Part shown: one piece after another, positions 63,064 through 64,000 of the stretch
Layout of the letters: the number at the start of each line of letters is the position of its first letter
Position numbering within the stretch: the first letter of the stretch is position 1
Source of the DNA: Viridibacterium silvisoli
GTDB taxonomy: Bacteria; Pseudomonadota; Gammaproteobacteria; Burkholderiales; Rhodocyclaceae
Length of the DNA: 64,000 bases
Reading direction: 5' to 3'
Assembly (NCBI RefSeq): GCF_036017035.1
Contig: NZ_JAYXHS010000003.1
Location: 62,001 to 126,000 of the forward strand
Made by a program: the position numbers and the translations under genes
Notes under the pieces: generated by a model
The model's input: the letters and a program-made list of their open reading frames with translations, nothing else
The model's database searches: none
What the model was told of the DNA's origin: nothing

Positions 63064-64000
63064 TCAATCCCAACTCAGTGCTCCACCTGTTTGATATTCG
63101 ATGACGCGGGTCTCGAAGAAATTGCGTTCCTTCTTGAGGTCCAGCATCTCGCTCATCCATGGGAAAGGATTCTCGGCTCCTGGGTAAATCGCATCGATGC
63201 CGATCTGCTGGCAACGACGGTTTGCGATGAAGCGGAGATATTCCTTGAACATGGAAGCATTCAGACCCAGCACGCCGCGCGGCATGGTGTCTTCGGCATA
63301 GCGGTACTCAAGCTCGACACCTTGCTGCATCAGGTCGCGGATTTCCTCGCGGAACTCCGGCGTCCAGAGATGCGGGTTTTCAAGCTTGATGGTGTTGATC
63401 AGGTCGATACCGAAATTGCAGTGGGTCGACTCGTCACGCAGGATGTACTGGTACTGCTCGGCAGCGCCCATCATCTTGTTCTGGCGACCCAGCGCCAGGA
63501 TCTGCACGAAGCCAACATAGAAGAACAGGCCTTCCATGATGCAGGCGAAGACGATCAGCGAGCGCAGCAGTTGCTGATCGGTCTCGTGCGTGCCGGTCTT
63601 GAAGTGCGGATTGGTCAGGATGTCGATGAACGGGATGAGGAACTCATCCTTGGCACGAATGCTGGCGACCTCGTGGTACGCATTGAAGATCTCGCCCTCA
63701 TCCAGACCGAGCGACTCGACGATGTATTGGTAGGCATGCGTGTGGATGGCCTCTTCGAAAGCCTGGCGCAGGAGGAACTGACGGCACTCAGGCGCGGTGA
63801 TATGCCGATAGGTTCCGAGCACGATGTTGTTCGCAGCCAGAGAGTCGGCCGTGACGAAGAAGCCGAGGTTGCGCTTCACAAGGCGACGCTCATCGTCAGT
63901 CAAACCATTCGGATCTTTCCACAGCGCGATGTCGCGCGACATGTTGATCTCTTGCGGCATCCAGTGGTTGGCACACGTGGAGAGGTACTTCTCCCAAGCC
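63064..64000 (-). CDS. nrdB: Ribonucleotide reductase small subunit, 5' end beyond window
   Basis: 312 residues present, in frame to the right edge (AWEKYLSTCANHWMPQEINMSRD). Class Ia R2 subunit housing the diiron-tyrosyl radical. Metal ligands and radical site: EEAIHTHAYQYI (Glu, His, radical-position Tyr), CIMEG and LRDESTHCNFG. The C-terminal tail ETRVIEYQTGGALSWD docks on NrdA. About 60-80 N-terminal residues are missing to the right. It is not followed closely by another gene. Confidence 0.95.
   Translation of the reverse strand, partial: AWEKYLSTCANHWMPQEINMSRDIALWKDPNGLTDDERRLVKRNLGFFVTADSLAANNIVLGTYRHITAPECRQFLLRQAFEEAIHTHAYQYIVESLGLDEGEIFNAYHEVASIRAKDEFLIPFIDILTNPHFKTGTHETDQQLLRSLIVFACIMEGLFFYVGFVQILALGRQNKMMGAAEQYQYILRDESTHCNFGIDLINTIKLENPHLWTPEFREEIRDLMQQGVELEYRYAEDTMPRGVLGLNASMFKEYLRFIANRRCQQIGIDAIYPGAENPFPWMSEMLDLKKERNFFETRVIEYQTGGALSWD

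Overview
The window reads as chromosomal DNA of a high-GC betaproteobacterium. Supporting genes are acetoacetyl-CoA reductase next to a class I PHA synthase, a divergent rluD/bamD pair, an AlgP/H1-like Ala-Lys-Pro protein, an EtfBA pair and the Entner-Doudoroff dehydratase Edd. The genus cannot be fixed from sequence alone; a Rhodocyclales-type pectin degrader would fit. No rRNA, tRNA, CRISPR array, prophage or insertion sequence was seen. There is one 50-N assembly gap at 41994-42043.

Layout. 1-6.2 kb holds housekeeping and storage genes: phaB (cut by the edge), phaC, a small membrane protein, pgeF, rluD, bamD, panC. 6.4-10.0 kb is an ATGA-coupled three-gene operon: a GT2-like membrane protein lacking the DxD, a beta-helix/bactofilin-like protein and a polytopic membrane protein. 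10-12.9 kb holds edd and an SDR. 13.4-20.7 kb is the first pectinase island: three tandem PL1 pectate lyases and a fourth PL1 of different architecture, interrupted by slyX. 20.8-32.1 kb holds mixed single genes: a DUF748 protein, a rhodanese-type sulfurtransferase, an FkbM methyltransferase, a membrane-anchored nuclease-fold protein, rlmJ, a PsiF-like protein, an unknown protein, a GNAT enzyme and an M20 amidohydrolase. 32.2-38.7 kb is a tightly coupled oligopeptide-type ABC importer. 38.8-46.5 kb is the second pectinase island: an AraC/GyrI regulator, a rhamnogalacturonan-acetylesterase-like protein, two PL3 proteins and a large Asp-box lipoprotein. 46.7-64 kb holds a DUF2127 protein, dgoK-dgoA, an acyl-CoA dehydrogenase with etfBA, an EF-hand protein, dsbB, an IclR regulator, pbpG, a patatin, maeB, a lytic transglycosylase, the H1-like protein and nrdB (cut by the edge).

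How it works together. The secreted PL1 and PL3 lyases and the acetylesterase would attack homogalacturonan and rhamnogalacturonan outside the inner membrane. Sugar acids would then feed into 2-keto-3-deoxy acid metabolism and Edd. The most striking feature is a 55-70 residue, four-cysteine module shared by all six lyases. It sits C-terminal in the three tandem PL1s and N-terminal in the other PL1 and both PL3s, joined in most by poly-Ser linkers. I do not recognise it as a named carbohydrate-binding family. One of the PL3 proteins carries the module but has lost the acidic and lysine positions that its neighbour keeps in the catalytic groove, so it may bind pectin without cutting it. Two of the tandem lyases share a conserved promoter architecture with a perfect AGTCT-TAC-AGACT inverted repeat.
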